Made by a program: the position numbers and the translations under genes. From Verrucomicrobiia bacterium (GTDB lineage Bacteria; Verrucomicrobiota; Verrucomicrobiia; Palsa-1439): a DNA stretch of 64,000 nucleotides. Below are positions 1 to 10,518 of the stretch, in pieces. Positions within the stretch are counted from its first letter, which is position 1, and each line of letters starts with the position of its first letter. Under the pieces are notes generated by a model. The model made no database searches. It saw nothing but the letters and a program-made list of their open reading frames with translations, and was not told the origin of the DNA. Location of the stretch: NCBI GenBank assembly GCA_022072455.1, contig JAJVHY010000017.1, forward strand, positions 62,001 to 126,000. Reading direction: 5' to 3'.

Positions 1-613
1 CGGGTTTGGCGGCGAACGTTTTCGGCAATTCGAGTCGTTGTTCGCCGATCCAGACCGGCGTGGCTTCGTCGCCGCGGAGCAGCCAGAATTCGACGTTGTG
101 CTTTTTGGTCAACTTCGGCACGAGGCCGTCCCGGTCATCGAGTAACAATTGTTCCACGCGCTTCCAACGGGCCGTGGAGTCGAACCGTTCAACGGCGGCC
201 GTGACGGCATTGCTGATTTTCTCGGGGTTCGGCGCGAGGCCGAGGATGTTGGTCTTCAAGACGCTGTCATCGAACCAACCATGCCGGTGGGCGACGAGCA
301 GTTTGCGCGACGCGTTCATCGCTTCATCCGTCAGCGCCATGCTTTGCGATGCGTCCACAAACACGAGGACCCGCGCCAGTTCGCCGATGGTGCGCCGGTG
401 TTGCAACACCGGCCCCGCCAACATTAACACCAACAAAAACACCACCACCGCGCGCAACGCCGGCAACAGCCAGCGTTGGGGGTTGGCCTGCCGGCGTGTC
501 TCGCGCCAATACAATGCCGCCGCCGCGCCGGCCAGCAACACCGCGAGCAGCAGCGTCAGCCAGAGCGCCCAATCGCCGAGGAAACGCAAATCGGTGACGG
601 TTTGCGTTGTCAT
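1..613 (-). CDS. VWA-like membrane protein of the MoxR cluster, partial (runs off left edge)
   Basis: An open frame starts at the ATG at 613 on the minus strand and leaves the window after 204 codons, so the C-terminal part is missing. Two hydrophobic helices are visible at about residues 15-35 and 52-70. They are followed by VFVDASQSM (D87, S89, S91), which looks like the DxSxS metal site that opens a von Willebrand factor A domain. The start overlaps the stop of the BatA-like gene by ATGA, so it is probably the fourth gene of a MoxR-DUF58-BatA operon. Proteins in this place in PVC bacteria are often large VWA or glutamine-amidotransferase-like membrane proteins of unknown role. The frame and start are well supported; the function is not. 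Confidence 0.8.
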   Translation of the reverse strand, partial: MTTQTVTDLRFLGDWALWLTLLLAVLLAGAAAALYWRETRRQANPQRWLLPALRAVVVFLLVLMLAGPVLQHRRTIGELARVLVFVDASQSMALTDEAMNASRKLLVAHRHGWFDDSVLKTNILGLAPNPEKISNAVTAAVERFDSTARWKRVEQLLLDDRDGLVPKLTKKHNVEFWLLRGDEATPVWIGEQRLELPKTFAAKP

Positions 614-2778
614 TGTTTCACGCCTCCGACGCGTTGGGCAAGGGCGAGTTCGGCAAAGATCAACCCGAGCAACACCCAGAGCAATGGCCGCCAGATTTCG
701 CGACCGAAACGCCGCCGCTGTTCGAGCTCGTGATATTCATCCCACGACTTGACGATCTTCGCGTCCCACGGTTTGGCGACGGTCTTGAGTTCTTCCGCCG
801 TCAACTGGGTGAGATCGGATTCGGCGCGCGTGGTGTTGACGACGAAATGCACCGGCCCATTCGTCGGCGCGTCGAGCGCGTAAAGTCCCGGCAGGCGGGT
901 GTCGGCGAAATGGACGAGCGCGCGCCCGGCGGCATTGGTGGCGGTCAATTTATGTTTTTGGCCGAGTGGGTCGGTCAGTTCCAGTGACTTGCCGGTCAAC
1001 TCCGCCGGTAGGACGGCGATGAGTGGCCGGCCGATGTCCACATTGCGCGGTGGGTCGAACTTCGCGGCCAAGTATGTGACCAGTTGTTGCATCAACGGCA
1101 GGTAGAAGGGCCGCATCGGGAGGTTCGACCACTCGGCGGAACAGGGGACGCTCGAGGCGATGATGCTGCCGTCGCCGAATTTCTTTTCCACGAGGAACGG
1201 ATCGCCGTTGTTGAGCCGGGCAAGGACGAACGGCGCGTCGTTGGTTGTCGTGCCGGCTTTCTCGGCGAGTTTGTACCAGAGACGGATGGTGGCGGTGGCG
1301 AGGTTGCCTTGCCGGGGATCATTGAAGACGGTCAGGGCGGGATGGTCGTAGTGCTGGACGAGAATCGCGCTGTGCGGCGTGCTGTCGTCGAGGCTGCCTT
1401 CGAGCGCGGTCAGGCGACCGGGGAACAAACCCTTGCCGTCTCCGGCAAATTTGGCGTTGTACCAGTCGGTCTTGATGCGGCTGCCGGGGAAGATCAGCAG
1501 CCCGCCGCCGCCCCGGACAAAATCCTCGAGCGCGGTGACTTGTTTGGCGTTGAGTTGCGGGACGTTGGCGAGGACGACGACGCGTTGGTCTTTGAGCTGT
1601 TTGGCGTCGAGTTGGTTGGGGGTGATGACGGTGGTGGTGATGAGGTCGGCGAGCGTGGTTTTGACGGCGCTGTAGGGGCGGAGTGCGATCTCTAGGAAAT
1701 CGGTCTCGCCGTCGAGTTGGCCACCGCCGGGATTGCCGTTGACGAGGAGGACCGGCAGGCGGTCCCAGACCGGGACGCTGGCGAAGAATGAGTTGTCGGC
1801 TTTCAAAACATCCGGCACGTCGGCTTCGACGGCGATGACATGTGAGCCGGCTGTCTCGAACGTGTGCGTGAACAGCACCTGACCGTCTTCGCCCGGTTCG
1901 AGGGAAACCTGCGACGCCGAGCGTTCCTGGCCGTCCACGCGGAAATACACGCGGAGGTTCGGATACGCTGTCGCGCCGTGGTTTTTCAAATTGGCGCGCA
2001 CTTGGAATTTCTGGCCGACGCCGAGCAGGAAGCGCGAGAAATCCAGCGATTGAACGCTGACGTTGTTTTTGTCTTCCCGGCCAATCTGCAGGAAGGTGAC
2101 ACGCGGCTTGACCGGTAACTGCTGCATCAGGTTGGCAACCCGAGTGCGTTCTGGTTCTTCGCCATCGGTCCAACTGACTTTCTGAAAATCACTGACTACG
2201 ATCAACTCACGGTGCGCCTCGTGCATTTTACCGAGTGTGCCGACCGCCAATTCCAACGAGTCTGGGGTCGCCGCCGAGCCGTAGCCGGTCTGCAATTTCA
2301 CCAGTTGCCGGTCGGCGCGGTCGGTGTTGAACGTTGGTTCATCCAGCAGCGGGCCCGGGACGCCGCCCATCATCACCACCGCGACTTCCGAGCCGCGGCC
2401 GAGGTTGCGAATGATCTGGCTGGCCGTGTCGCGCGCTTGAATAAAGGAGGTCCGATTTTTCGTGCCGACTTCCATCGAGTAGGAATTGTCGAGGAGGATG
2501 ACCGTCGAAGTCCGCGCGGCGCCGAGGAGGGTTTCCATGCCACGCAAGACCGGGCGCGCCATCAACAGCGCGAGCACGAGCGGGATGGCGCACCGCACCA
2601 GCAGCAAGAGCAAGTTCTCCAGCCGGATCCGGCGTTTCTGCGTGCGGTGCCGCGGGTCGAGGAGATGCATGGCAGCCCACGGCACAACCTTGTAGCGGCT
2701 GCGATGCAACAGGTGAATGATCAGCGGAATGCTTGCCGCCGCTGTGCCACCGAGCAGGATGAGATTGAGAAAACTCAT
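610..2778 (-). CDS. BatA-like VWA domain membrane protein
   Basis: 722 aa. The N-terminus ([22 protein letters not shown], first about 25 residues, then [15 protein letters not shown]) matches the BatA / aerotolerance-regulator N-terminal membrane domain. A second hydrophobic segment lies near 55-75, and a VWA-like region begins at ILLDNSYSM (D97, S99, S101). The middle is a long extracytoplasmic region, and a last helix sits at about 698-715 ([16 protein letters not shown]). Such proteins are anchored in the inner membrane and work with a MoxR ATPase and a DUF58 protein, probably in assembly or quality control of envelope proteins; the exact substrate is not known. The start overlaps the DUF58 stop and the stop overlaps the next start, both by ATGA. 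Confidence 0.85.
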   Translation of the reverse strand: MSFLNLILLGGTAAASIPLIIHLLHRSRYKVVPWAAMHLLDPRHRTQKRRIRLENLLLLLVRCAIPLVLALLMARPVLRGMETLLGAARTSTVILLDNSYSMEVGTKNRTSFIQARDTASQIIRNLGRGSEVAVVMMGGVPGPLLDEPTFNTDRADRQLVKLQTGYGSAATPDSLELAVGTLGKMHEAHRELIVVSDFQKVSWTDGEEPERTRVANLMQQLPVKPRVTFLQIGREDKNNVSVQSLDFSRFLLGVGQKFQVRANLKNHGATAYPNLRVYFRVDGQERSASQVSLEPGEDGQVLFTHTFETAGSHVIAVEADVPDVLKADNSFFASVPVWDRLPVLLVNGNPGGGQLDGETDFLEIALRPYSAVKTTLADLITTTVITPNQLDAKQLKDQRVVVLANVPQLNAKQVTALEDFVRGGGGLLIFPGSRIKTDWYNAKFAGDGKGLFPGRLTALEGSLDDSTPHSAILVQHYDHPALTVFNDPRQGNLATATIRLWYKLAEKAGTTTNDAPFVLARLNNGDPFLVEKKFGDGSIIASSVPCSAEWSNLPMRPFYLPLMQQLVTYLAAKFDPPRNVDIGRPLIAVLPAELTGKSLELTDPLGQKHKLTATNAAGRALVHFADTRLPGLYALDAPTNGPVHFVVNTTRAESDLTQLTAEELKTVAKPWDAKIVKSWDEYHELEQRRRFGREIWRPLLWVLLGLIFAELALAQRVGGVKQ

Positions 2779-3668
2779 ACCTTCATTCGTCGCGCAAGAT
2801 AGTTTGCCAGCACTTCGGCGTACGGTTTGTCCGTCGTCACCGGCACGAGATCAATGCGGTGTCGGCTGCAGCCGTCCTTCAACTCTTTGCGGAAGCGGGC
2901 GAGGTTTTCGAGGTACGTCGCACGGAGTTGGACGGGATCAATCAACCGCTTGTCGGTGTCCGACTCCAGCGAGTCGAACCGGACCCACTGCTTGAACGGG
3001 AACTCCAGTTCGTCTGGATCCCAAATCTGGAGGATGATGATCTCATGATGGGCATGCCGGAAGTGCGCGAGCGCCTTCATCAATTCCGGCACGTCGCCAA
3101 AACAATCCGAGAGGATGATCAACAATCCGCGCCGGTGTATCTTCGGCACCAGTTGATGAAACACTTTGGAAAGCTCCGTCTCACCGCCGATTGCGGTTTG
3201 TTGCAGCGTGTCGAGCAACACCTGCAAATGACTCGGTCGCGAGCGTGGGGGAATGTATTCGCGGACTTTCTTGTCGAACGTGACCAACCCGACGCTGTCC
3301 GCCTGCCGCAACATCAGATAGGACAGACAGGCCGCGAGTTGAATGGCGTATTTGTACTTGCTCGTACCCGAACCGGCATACGCCATCGAACCACTCGCGT
3401 CCACGAGCAACGTCGCGCGGAGGTTCGTCTCTTCCTCGTATTCCTTGATGTAGAGACGGTCTGTCTTGCCGAATACTTTCCAGTCGAGCCGGCGCGTCTC
3501 ATCGCCCTGCACGTATTGCCGGTGTTGGCGGAACTCGACGCTGAAACCCTTGTGCGGCGAGGTGTGCAGCCCCGAGCAAACACCCTCGACGACTTGCCGC
3601 GCCAACACGTGCAGATTGGCGATCTTCCGCAGGTCGGTGGGCGACAGGATGGTGGCCGGACCCGCCAT
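2775..3668 (-). CDS. DUF58 domain protein (VWA-like partner of MoxR)
   Basis: 297 aa. The family signature is clear: the region around residues 50-75 ([20 protein letters not shown]) followed by [10 protein letters not shown], where D90, S92 and S94 form the DxSxS metal site of a VWA-like fold. DUF58 proteins sit between a MoxR ATPase and membrane VWA proteins in very many bacteria and are thought to be adaptor or substrate proteins of the MoxR chaperone-like AAA+ machine. Here the gene lies 8 bases after moxR and overlaps the BatA-like gene by ATGA, which fits one transcript and coupled translation. No membrane helix is evident, so it is probably cytoplasmic. Confidence 0.92.
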   Translation of the reverse strand: MAGPATILSPTDLRKIANLHVLARQVVEGVCSGLHTSPHKGFSVEFRQHRQYVQGDETRRLDWKVFGKTDRLYIKEYEEETNLRATLLVDASGSMAYAGSGTSKYKYAIQLAACLSYLMLRQADSVGLVTFDKKVREYIPPRSRPSHLQVLLDTLQQTAIGGETELSKVFHQLVPKIHRRGLLIILSDCFGDVPELMKALAHFRHAHHEIIILQIWDPDELEFPFKQWVRFDSLESDTDKRLIDPVQLRATYLENLARFRKELKDGCSRHRIDLVPVTTDKPYAEVLANYLARRMKV

Positions 3669-3676
3669 GATTGTTC

Positions 3677-4705
3677 CTAGAGAATCTTCGCCGGTGTTCC
3701 GCGCGGGACGGCTTTGAGGATGCGGTCAATGATGTCGTCCACCGCGATGCCTTCCGCCTCGGCGTTGAACGTTGGCACGATGCGGTGCCGCAAAACCGGA
3801 TGCGCGAGGGCCTCGATGTCTTCAATCGTCACGTGGAATCGCCCGCGTAACACTGCGCGCACTTTGCCGCCCAGCACAAGGTACTGGCACGCGCGCGGGC
3901 CCGCGCCCCATTCGATCAAATCTTTCACATCGGCCTGCGACTCCGCTTCGTCGGGCCGGGTGCACCGCACCAGATCGAGCACGAAATCCAGCACATGCTC
4001 CGGCACCGGCACTTTCCGCACGATTTCCTGGCAAGCGATGATTTCGTCGCCGGTAATCACCGGGGTGATTTTGCCGGAAAAGGCGCTGGTGGTGCGCGTC
4101 ACGATTTCACGTTCCTCGGCGCGGCTGGGGTAAACAACTTTCACGAGGAAAAGAAACCGGTCGCGTTGTGCTTCCGGCAGGGGATAGGTGCCTTCCTGTT
4201 CGATGGGATTCTGCGTCGCGAGCACAAAGAAAGGTTCCGCCAGGGGGTACGTCTTGCCGCCGACGGTGACGGAGTGTTCCTGCATGGCTTCCAGTAACGA
4301 CGATTGCGTCTTCGGCGGCGTGCGGTTGATTTCGTCGGCGAGAATCATCTGGGCGAACAGCGGCCCCTGCAAGAACGTCAGATTGCGCCGCCCGGTCGTC
4401 GGGTCTTCATGAATGACTTCCGTGCCGGTAATGTCCGCCGGCATCAAGTCGGGCGTAAACTGGATGCGACGGAACGACAATTCCATCACCTGCGAGAGAC
4501 CGCGCACCATCAACGTCTTTGCCAATCCCGGCACGCCTTCGAGCAAACAATGCCCGCGTGCCAGAATCGCGATCATAAGTTGTTCGATGACGGCTTCTTG
4601 GCCGACAATGACTTTGCTGAGTTCTTTGGTGACCTTCTGGTAGGCGTCCACCAGCGCTTTCGCGCGGGCGACATCCTGCGGTTCCACTTGTTCGGGTGTT
4701 TGCAT
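3677..4705 (-). CDS. moxR: MoxR family AAA+ ATPase
   Basis: 342 aa, the usual length of the family. Walker A is GVPGLAKT at residues 57-64, in the form typical of MoxR. Walker B is ILADEINR and is followed by the conserved [15 protein letters not shown] stretch; a sensor region [20 protein letters not shown] is also present. MoxR ATPases act as cytoplasmic chaperone-like motors for VWA proteins. This is the first gene of the minus-strand cluster with DUF58 and BatA-like genes. A purine-rich AAGGGA stands a short distance before the ATG. The 81-base gap to the divergent glycosidase gene must hold both promoters. Confidence 0.95.
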   Translation of the reverse strand: MQTPEQVEPQDVARAKALVDAYQKVTKELSKVIVGQEAVIEQLMIAILARGHCLLEGVPGLAKTLMVRGLSQVMELSFRRIQFTPDLMPADITGTEVIHEDPTTGRRNLTFLQGPLFAQMILADEINRTPPKTQSSLLEAMQEHSVTVGGKTYPLAEPFFVLATQNPIEQEGTYPLPEAQRDRFLFLVKVVYPSRAEEREIVTRTTSAFSGKITPVITGDEIIACQEIVRKVPVPEHVLDFVLDLVRCTRPDEAESQADVKDLIEWGAGPRACQYLVLGGKVRAVLRGRFHVTIEDIEALAHPVLRHRIVPTFNAEAEGIAVDDIIDRILKAVPRGTPAKIL

Positions 4706-4786
4706 GGGAGTTCCCTTCGTTGAGTGTCGTACTCGTATTTTACTATGACCGGCGAGCGAGTTTTATTACACTAATTTCACGGCGCG

Positions 4787-6670
4787 ATGGATCACAGCAC
4801 TTCAGCTCAACTTCCATTCTCGGGCGGACAATCTACCGCCACTATTCCCGACACGCTCGACCTTGCTGACCGCGCCGCCTTGGCGATCAATGGCTTGGGC
4901 GGAAGCATTGATCCCGAATTGCTGACGTTGTACGGGCTGACTCACTTCTGCTGTCAACGCCCGCACTTCGCGCATTGGGCATCAGCCGACACACTGATCG
5001 ATCCGAAGTTTGCGGAATCGTTTTCCCTGATGCGCGTGATGTGCGGCAGCCGGCAATACGAGGAGCTCGAACACCGCTTCCGCGAGGAGCTTTTTCGGCG
5101 AATCAAAGACGGCCTCTATTGGGATTACTACACGCCAAAACGTCCGTGGCGCAACGCATATGCCCCTGACTTCTATGGCGCCGGCAAAGACGAAGACTTC
5201 GCCACCCTGCCGGGAACCGGGCGTATGATTCGGGCGTTGCTGGTCTGGCGCGAACTCGGCGATGGCTCGATGCGGACCGAGGAAGCAATTCAAACGCTCG
5301 TCCACGGTCTGCGGCGGATCGCAGTGGAACGCGGCGATTATTGTTATTACCCAGAAAAAGGCGGCTGGGGTGAACCGTGTTCCTACCCACGCTCGGGTTG
5401 GCTCAATACCGACGAAGCCCAATCCGAAACCGAAGGCGGCGAGGGGGCCGTCACCTGCATGCAATCCCACCAGATCTATGGCGCCGCCCACTGGTACGCC
5501 GTCAGTGGTGACCCGGTGGCGTTTGATTTGGCCGCGCGCCTCAGCCGGTATGTTTGCCAATCCAAATTCTGGGGCGGCGTGCCCGATCCAAGCTCGTCTG
5601 CTCCCCGCGTTCACAAAAATATCCCGCCGCGCTTGCCCGACCCGCCGTTCACGGCCGGTCACGAACTCGGTCACTGGTATTCGCACTGGCATGCGCGCGC
5701 CATCACGCTGCGTGGCCTGCTCGAATTTGCCATCATCGCCAGCGACGCGCGGATCATGGAATTCGTCCGCCGCAGCTACGAATTCATCTTGACCCGTGGT
5801 CTGCCCCGCACCGGCTGGGTCAACACCTATCCCGGCACCGTGAACCAAATGGAAAGTTGCGCGCTCGGCGACTTCCTCGGGCTGGCCATTCGTCTGTCGG
5901 ACATTGGCCTCGGCGATTACTGGGACGACGTGGACGCAATCGTGCGCAACCAGCTCGTCGAACAGCAACTCACCCGCGCCGACTTGCTCGAAGCCGTGTC
6001 CCGGCAATCCCCTCACCACTGTGCCTGCGAAGCCGCGGCTCATCCCGGAGAGCTGGCGTATGACAACGTCATCGCCCGCAGCATGGGCACCTTCTGTGGC
6101 ACTGCATACCCCACGAGCATTCCAACCCCATTCGTCATGCAATGCTGCACCGGCAACGCCACGCAGGGTTTGTACTACGCGTGGGAAGGCTGCCTCCGCG
6201 AGACCGGTGACCACGCGACCATCAATCTCTTCCTCAACCGCGCCGGCAAGCTCGTGGAGATCGCCAGTCATCTCCCACACGAAGGCATTCTCAGCGTCCG
6301 CAACAAAGCCGCCCGACGCATTTCGATTCGCATCCCGCACTGGGCGCAAGTCCAAGCGACTCGAAACGCGAAGCCAGTCGAACTCGACTGGACCGGCCGA
6401 TACGTCCACTTCAACGTCGCCGCCGGTGACACGCTCGCACTCACATTCCCCATCGCCGAAACGACCGCGCGTTACACTGTCAACGCCAACACACCGGTCG
6501 AACAGATCTACACCTGCACGTTCCGCGGCTCGACGCTCGTGGACATTTCACCGCGCGACACCGCGCCGACCAATTATCCGCTCTACAACCGCACCGCCTT
6601 GCGCGTCGATCAAACTCCGATGAAGCCGCATCAATCCTTCGTCGCAACCCGCGTGGTAAAACAATGGTGA
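4787..6670 (+). CDS. GH127-type glycoside hydrolase (beta-L-arabinofuranosidase-like)
   Basis: 627 aa, without a clear signal peptide. The protein has the look of an (alpha/alpha)6-barrel glycosidase. Two diagnostic patches of the GH127 family are visible: MESCA (E356 and C358) and MQCCTGN (C453, C454). In the characterised GH127 enzyme HypBA1 the equivalent Glu and three Cys residues bind zinc, and one Cys is the nucleophile. GH127 members remove beta-L-arabinofuranose from plant glycans, but substrates vary across the related families, so the sugar cannot be fixed from sequence. C-terminal residues from about 490 look like beta-sandwich. It is followed by aroD and a GH36 enzyme, which suggests a small carbohydrate locus. 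Confidence 0.8.
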   Translation: MDHSTSAQLPFSGGQSTATIPDTLDLADRAALAINGLGGSIDPELLTLYGLTHFCCQRPHFAHWASADTLIDPKFAESFSLMRVMCGSRQYEELEHRFREELFRRIKDGLYWDYYTPKRPWRNAYAPDFYGAGKDEDFATLPGTGRMIRALLVWRELGDGSMRTEEAIQTLVHGLRRIAVERGDYCYYPEKGGWGEPCSYPRSGWLNTDEAQSETEGGEGAVTCMQSHQIYGAAHWYAVSGDPVAFDLAARLSRYVCQSKFWGGVPDPSSSAPRVHKNIPPRLPDPPFTAGHELGHWYSHWHARAITLRGLLEFAIIASDARIMEFVRRSYEFILTRGLPRTGWVNTYPGTVNQMESCALGDFLGLAIRLSDIGLGDYWDDVDAIVRNQLVEQQLTRADLLEAVSRQSPHHCACEAAAHPGELAYDNVIARSMGTFCGTAYPTSIPTPFVMQCCTGNATQGLYYAWEGCLRETGDHATINLFLNRAGKLVEIASHLPHEGILSVRNKAARRISIRIPHWAQVQATRNAKPVELDWTGRYVHFNVAAGDTLALTFPIAETTARYTVNANTPVEQIYTCTFRGSTLVDISPRDTAPTNYPLYNRTALRVDQTPMKPHQSFVATRVVKQW

Positions 6671-6785
6671 ACGACTTCCCTCAACGATCCGCACTGATCT
6701 GCAGCCACAGTCCGATCCGGTAAGTCCGCCCCGCCTCCACAAACCAAAACTTCCCCTTGTTGCCCCCACACGCTACGATGCACTC

Positions 6786-7448
6786 ATGATTCGCGCCCAG
6801 ACCCGATTTGGTAATTTCATGCTCGGCGGCACCCCGCGCGTTGTCGGCTGCATCTCCGCACCGGCCACTCTCGCCCAAGTTCCCACACCCGATTGCCACA
6901 TCGTCGAACTCCGCCTCGACCTCCTCGGTCGCATCGCCTTGCCGGCCCTTGCGCAACCGACGATCGCCACCGTCCGCCTCGCCAGCGAAGGCGGGCAATG
7001 GACCCAACCCGACCCCGACCGGCTCCCGCTGTTCGACGCTGCGCTGCAATGTTGCACGGCGGCCGACATTGAATTTCGCAGTCCGCTGCTGGAAAAAGTC
7101 TCCGTGCTGGCGGTGAAATATCAGAAAGCGCTCATCATTTCCTACCACGACTTCGAAAAAACCCCACCACTGGACGAACTCCGGTCGGTCATGGCCAAGG
7201 CCGCCAACTACGGCACCGTCGTCAAAATCGCCACGCTCGCCAAAACCGAAGACGATCTCGCCACGCTCCGAGCGTTGTTCCGGGAAAATTGTTCGGCGGC
7301 ACTCTGCGTCCTCGGCATGGGGCCGCTTTCCAAGCAAACCCGGCTGGAATTTCCCAAGCTTGGCTCCTGTCTGACCTACGGCTATTTGGATCGCCCCATC
7401 GCCCCCGGTCAGCCCGCTGCCCGCGAACTCATGGCTTCGTTCGGATAA
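6786..7448 (+). CDS. aroD: Type I 3-dehydroquinate dehydratase
   Basis: 220 aa. It converts 3-dehydroquinate to 3-dehydroshikimate in the shikimate pathway by Schiff-base chemistry in the cytoplasm. The family residues are present: E41 and R43 in VELRLDLL, H121 in SYHDFEKT, and the Schiff-base lysine K147 in GTVVKIATLAKT. The terminal substrate-binding part (VLGMGPLSKQTR) is recognisable, although the usual GxxSR pattern is altered. It lies 13 bases before the GH36 gene on the same strand. Shikimate kinase is encoded far away (56320), so the pathway genes are scattered. Confidence 0.92.
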   Translation: MIRAQTRFGNFMLGGTPRVVGCISAPATLAQVPTPDCHIVELRLDLLGRIALPALAQPTIATVRLASEGGQWTQPDPDRLPLFDAALQCCTAADIEFRSPLLEKVSVLAVKYQKALIISYHDFEKTPPLDELRSVMAKAANYGTVVKIATLAKTEDDLATLRALFRENCSAALCVLGMGPLSKQTRLEFPKLGSCLTYGYLDRPIAPGQPAARELMASFG

Positions 7449-7460
7449 CCAAACGTCTTC

Positions 7461-9575
7461 ATGAACACTGCCAGAATCAAGATCACCCGTGGTCCAGTTT
7501 CGCAGATCGCCTACGTGTCGGGACCCGCCGTGTACACCGAGCAGTTCGCCGCCGGCAAACTTGCCGGTCAATGCTGGTCGGCCAACGCCCACATCCCCGG
7601 CAACGTGGAGGCGAAGAACTTCGGCCCGGATGTTCCGAGCCAGGCGTTCGCGTTGAACCTCGACGGACAATCGCTTGATTGGGGGTGGACACTCGAATTG
7701 GCGGAAGAAACTGACTGCCAGAACGGTCGCCGGGCGAAGCTTGGCTTGGCTCACACCGTTCGCCCGGTTCGGGTGACGGTGCACACCGAAGTGGACGGCA
7801 CCGGTTTCTTCAGTCGCTGGCTGGAGATCACCAATACCGCCGCGCGGCCCGCCGCGCTTTCCACACTGGATGTTTTCGCCGGGATCCTGCTCGGCGAGCC
7901 AGACCTCCGCGCCAGTGACTTTGAAACCACGCCGTTCGAGTTGGGCCGATTCGCCGGTAACCGCGGGCGCGAGGAAGGTCGTTTTGTCTGGCAGCCGTTG
8001 ACCAATGGGGTGGTGGCCGGCCTTTATTCAGCGGGACCGTACGGCACCAGCGGGTATAATCATCCCTATTTCATCATCAGGAGCACGAAGTCGCCGGACT
8101 GTTTTGTGTTCTATCTCGGCTACTCCGGTCCGTGGAATGCCGCCATCGTTTGCGACACGACGCTGCGGAAAATCCTGCACGCGCGACTCGGACCGGCCGC
8201 GCCCGCCCCGCTGCGCGTGGTGCAGCCTGGGGAGACCATCGTCACCCCGCGGGTGCATTTCGGCCATCTCCAGACTGACCTCGACGGGTGTGTGCAAGCG
8301 GCGCATGAACATATCCGGCGTACAGTCATCCCGCGTTCGCCACGCATGCCCCGGCCGTTGTTGAGCCAGAACAGTTGGGGGCTGGGCGGTAACACGCTCA
8401 CCGAAGAAGTGATCCTGCGCGACATCGAACTGGCGCATGAACTCGGCTGCGAATTGTACACTGTCGATGCCGGCTGGTTTGGGCGCGACCGCAACAATGT
8501 GGAATACGGCTGCTACTCCGGTGACTGGACCCCCGGCCCGTGGTTTCCGCGCGGCTTCGACCCGATTGTCGCGAAGTTACGGGAAAAGGGCATGCTTTTC
8601 GGCCTCTGGATCGAACCCGAAAACCTCGGAGCCGGCAGCGCCATCGCCAAGGCGCATCCCGACTGGTTGGTCCAGCGCGAAGGAGCGACGGTGCCGCCGC
8701 TGTACGATCATCTGACTCTTGATTTTACGAAACCGGCCGCCGCCGCTTGGCTGGAGTCAGAACTGGAGCGAGTCGTCCGCGATTACCACCTCGACCTCTT
8801 GCGCCTTGATGGCTGCCCTGTTTCGGCCTACATCGGCGACCGGCTGGAAAGCGGTTATTCCGAGAACACAGTCTGGCGGCATTACGAATGTCTCGACGGG
8901 ATTTTGGATCGGCTCCGGCAAAAGTTTCCCGACCTCATCATTGAAAATTGTTGCGGTGGCGGCGGACGACTGGACTTGGGCATGTTGGCGCGGACGCATC
9001 GCACCCAGATCACCGACGTGATGCGACCACCGCGAAGCATTCAAATCATCAATGGCATCAGCCTGATGCTGCCACCCGAATTTTGCATGATCTACCCGTT
9101 CGCCGCCTGGGAAAATGCGAATCTGGATTTCATCTACCGAGTGCCACTCTTTGGCGGCTTCTACAACATGGGCTGGCTCGCGCGCCGGGAAGACCTCCAT
9201 CCCGGCCTGCTCGCGACTGCCAAACGCTATACCGGCCTCCACAAGCGCTTTGTCGCGCCGTTGTTGCCGGGGTGTCGCGTCTATCATCACACCCCCGTCG
9301 TCCGCGTGGAAGGCGACGTCACGCCCTACTGTGTGCTGGAGTACACCGCCGCCAATCGCGAGACGTCCATGGTTGGTATTTTCAAACTTACAGATGGCCC
9401 CGAGCCCTACCGGCTGTTCCCGAAAGGTCTCGACGCCGGCCGCAAATATCGGGTCACCTTCGACAACGACGGCACCACTGCCGAACTGGACGGTCTCACT
9501 CTCCGCCAACAAGGCCTCCCCATCCAACTGACCGCCGCACTGACCTCCGAACTCCTCCTCTTCCAAGTCTGCTGA
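7461..9575 (+). CDS. Alpha-galactosidase, GH36 (melibiase)
   Basis: 704 aa, full length for a bacterial GH36 enzyme: an N-terminal beta-supersandwich, a TIM barrel from about residue 300 and a C-terminal beta-sandwich. The barrel opens with LSQNSWGLGG and carries ELYTVDAGWFG and LFGLWIEPE. The likely nucleophile is D450 in LLRLDGC and the likely acid/base is D519 in TQITDVM. Both surroundings differ from the common KWDMNR and WCSDNTD, so this is a divergent member and substrate specificity is uncertain. IENCCGGGGRLDLGML between them is highly characteristic. No signal peptide is seen, so the enzyme is probably cytoplasmic. Confidence 0.87.
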   Translation: MNTARIKITRGPVSQIAYVSGPAVYTEQFAAGKLAGQCWSANAHIPGNVEAKNFGPDVPSQAFALNLDGQSLDWGWTLELAEETDCQNGRRAKLGLAHTVRPVRVTVHTEVDGTGFFSRWLEITNTAARPAALSTLDVFAGILLGEPDLRASDFETTPFELGRFAGNRGREEGRFVWQPLTNGVVAGLYSAGPYGTSGYNHPYFIIRSTKSPDCFVFYLGYSGPWNAAIVCDTTLRKILHARLGPAAPAPLRVVQPGETIVTPRVHFGHLQTDLDGCVQAAHEHIRRTVIPRSPRMPRPLLSQNSWGLGGNTLTEEVILRDIELAHELGCELYTVDAGWFGRDRNNVEYGCYSGDWTPGPWFPRGFDPIVAKLREKGMLFGLWIEPENLGAGSAIAKAHPDWLVQREGATVPPLYDHLTLDFTKPAAAAWLESELERVVRDYHLDLLRLDGCPVSAYIGDRLESGYSENTVWRHYECLDGILDRLRQKFPDLIIENCCGGGGRLDLGMLARTHRTQITDVMRPPRSIQIINGISLMLPPEFCMIYPFAAWENANLDFIYRVPLFGGFYNMGWLARREDLHPGLLATAKRYTGLHKRFVAPLLPGCRVYHHTPVVRVEGDVTPYCVLEYTAANRETSMVGIFKLTDGPEPYRLFPKGLDAGRKYRVTFDNDGTTAELDGLTLRQQGLPIQLTAALTSELLLFQVC

Positions 9576-9654
9576 TCCGTTGCTCAACCGGCTTTCGCCG
9601 ATTCCTTGTACGAAAACCGCCCGTCCTCCGCATATAGGATAACAAGAGACTATT

Positions 9655-10518
9655 GTGGCCAACGAACCGCATCAAGAATCCGACCCCAAACTCGACGCTC
9701 TCCTGCGCCATACTTTGCCGACAGTCAGCCGGCCGGACGAAGCGCATTATGAATATGATGAGCTCAACCGTCTCGCCAAAGACCGGCGCGAGAAGGGCGC
9801 AGCGTGGGAGATGCCGCCGCATTTATCGCGATGTTCACTCTGCCTCGAAGCGTTTCAGGCAATTCTCGAAGGTGTTGCGACGGTGTCGGCAGACACCTTG
9901 AAGCGGTTTGGCGCGATTCGGTCGAGTGACGCCAAGATTGTGGCGTTTCCGTGGCCGATGGTCTGGCGCGTTGCCGCGGTGGTGGCGGTGTTGTTCGCGG
10001 TGTTTGTTTTCCTGACCCCAACCAAACCTGCGCGGGTGAGTGACGGCGCGGTGGCATTGCCGGATGGCAAGCTCTTGCCGACGGGTACGCCGATTCCCCG
10101 CGGGGTGACGGTGACGGCAACCGACACGGTGAGCGCGAGCTTCGCCGATGGCTCGCTGGTCGAATTGACCAAAGATACGCAAGTCAGTTTCGGGGTCGCG
10201 TCGGTCACCCTCACCGCCGGCAAGCTTGTTGCATCGGTCACCAAGCAAACCGCCGGCAAGCCGTTTGTCGTGAAAACCGCGCTGGGCGAGGTGGTGGTGG
10301 TCGGGACGAAATTCAGCGTCGCGAGTACGACGGAAGACGTGGAGGTTTACGAGTCGATGGCCGGTCAGACGCACCAGCGCATCACGGTGGTGCAAGCGAT
10401 CCGAGTCAGTGTGGTGGAAGGGGTTGTGCGCGTGAAACGTCACAATGAACAGGTGAACGTGACCGCCAATCAAACCGCCGTGCTGCGCGAGAGCGAACCA
10501 GGAATCGAAGTCAAATGA
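9655..10518 (+). CDS. FecR-like anti-sigma factor with ZAS-type motif
   Basis: 287 aa from a GTG start. The cytoplasmic N-terminus contains H56-x3-C60-x2-C63 (HLSRCSLC), which resembles the zinc-binding ZAS motif of anti-sigma factors. One membrane helix follows at about 102-120. The periplasmic part is a FecR domain (VELTKDTQV, LTAGKLVASV, ALGEVVVVGTKFSV). FecR-type proteins pass signals from the envelope to an ECF sigma factor. A sigma gene closes the same gene row at 15890, so the pair is a good candidate although five genes separate them. The stop overlaps the next start by ATGA. The -10-like TATAGG near 9633 lacks a well-spaced -35. Confidence 0.85.
   Translation: MANEPHQESDPKLDALLRHTLPTVSRPDEAHYEYDELNRLAKDRREKGAAWEMPPHLSRCSLCLEAFQAILEGVATVSADTLKRFGAIRSSDAKIVAFPWPMVWRVAAVVAVLFAVFVFLTPTKPARVSDGAVALPDGKLLPTGTPIPRGVTVTATDTVSASFADGSLVELTKDTQVSFGVASVTLTAGKLVASVTKQTAGKPFVVKTALGEVVVVGTKFSVASTTEDVEVYESMAGQTHQRITVVQAIRVSVVEGVVRVKRHNEQVNVTANQTAVLRESEPGIEVK

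Noticed and set aside
4982-6409. 475-codon minus-strand frame across the GH127 gene
   Set aside because: Antisense to a gene with conserved catalytic residues; no recognisable domain in the translation.
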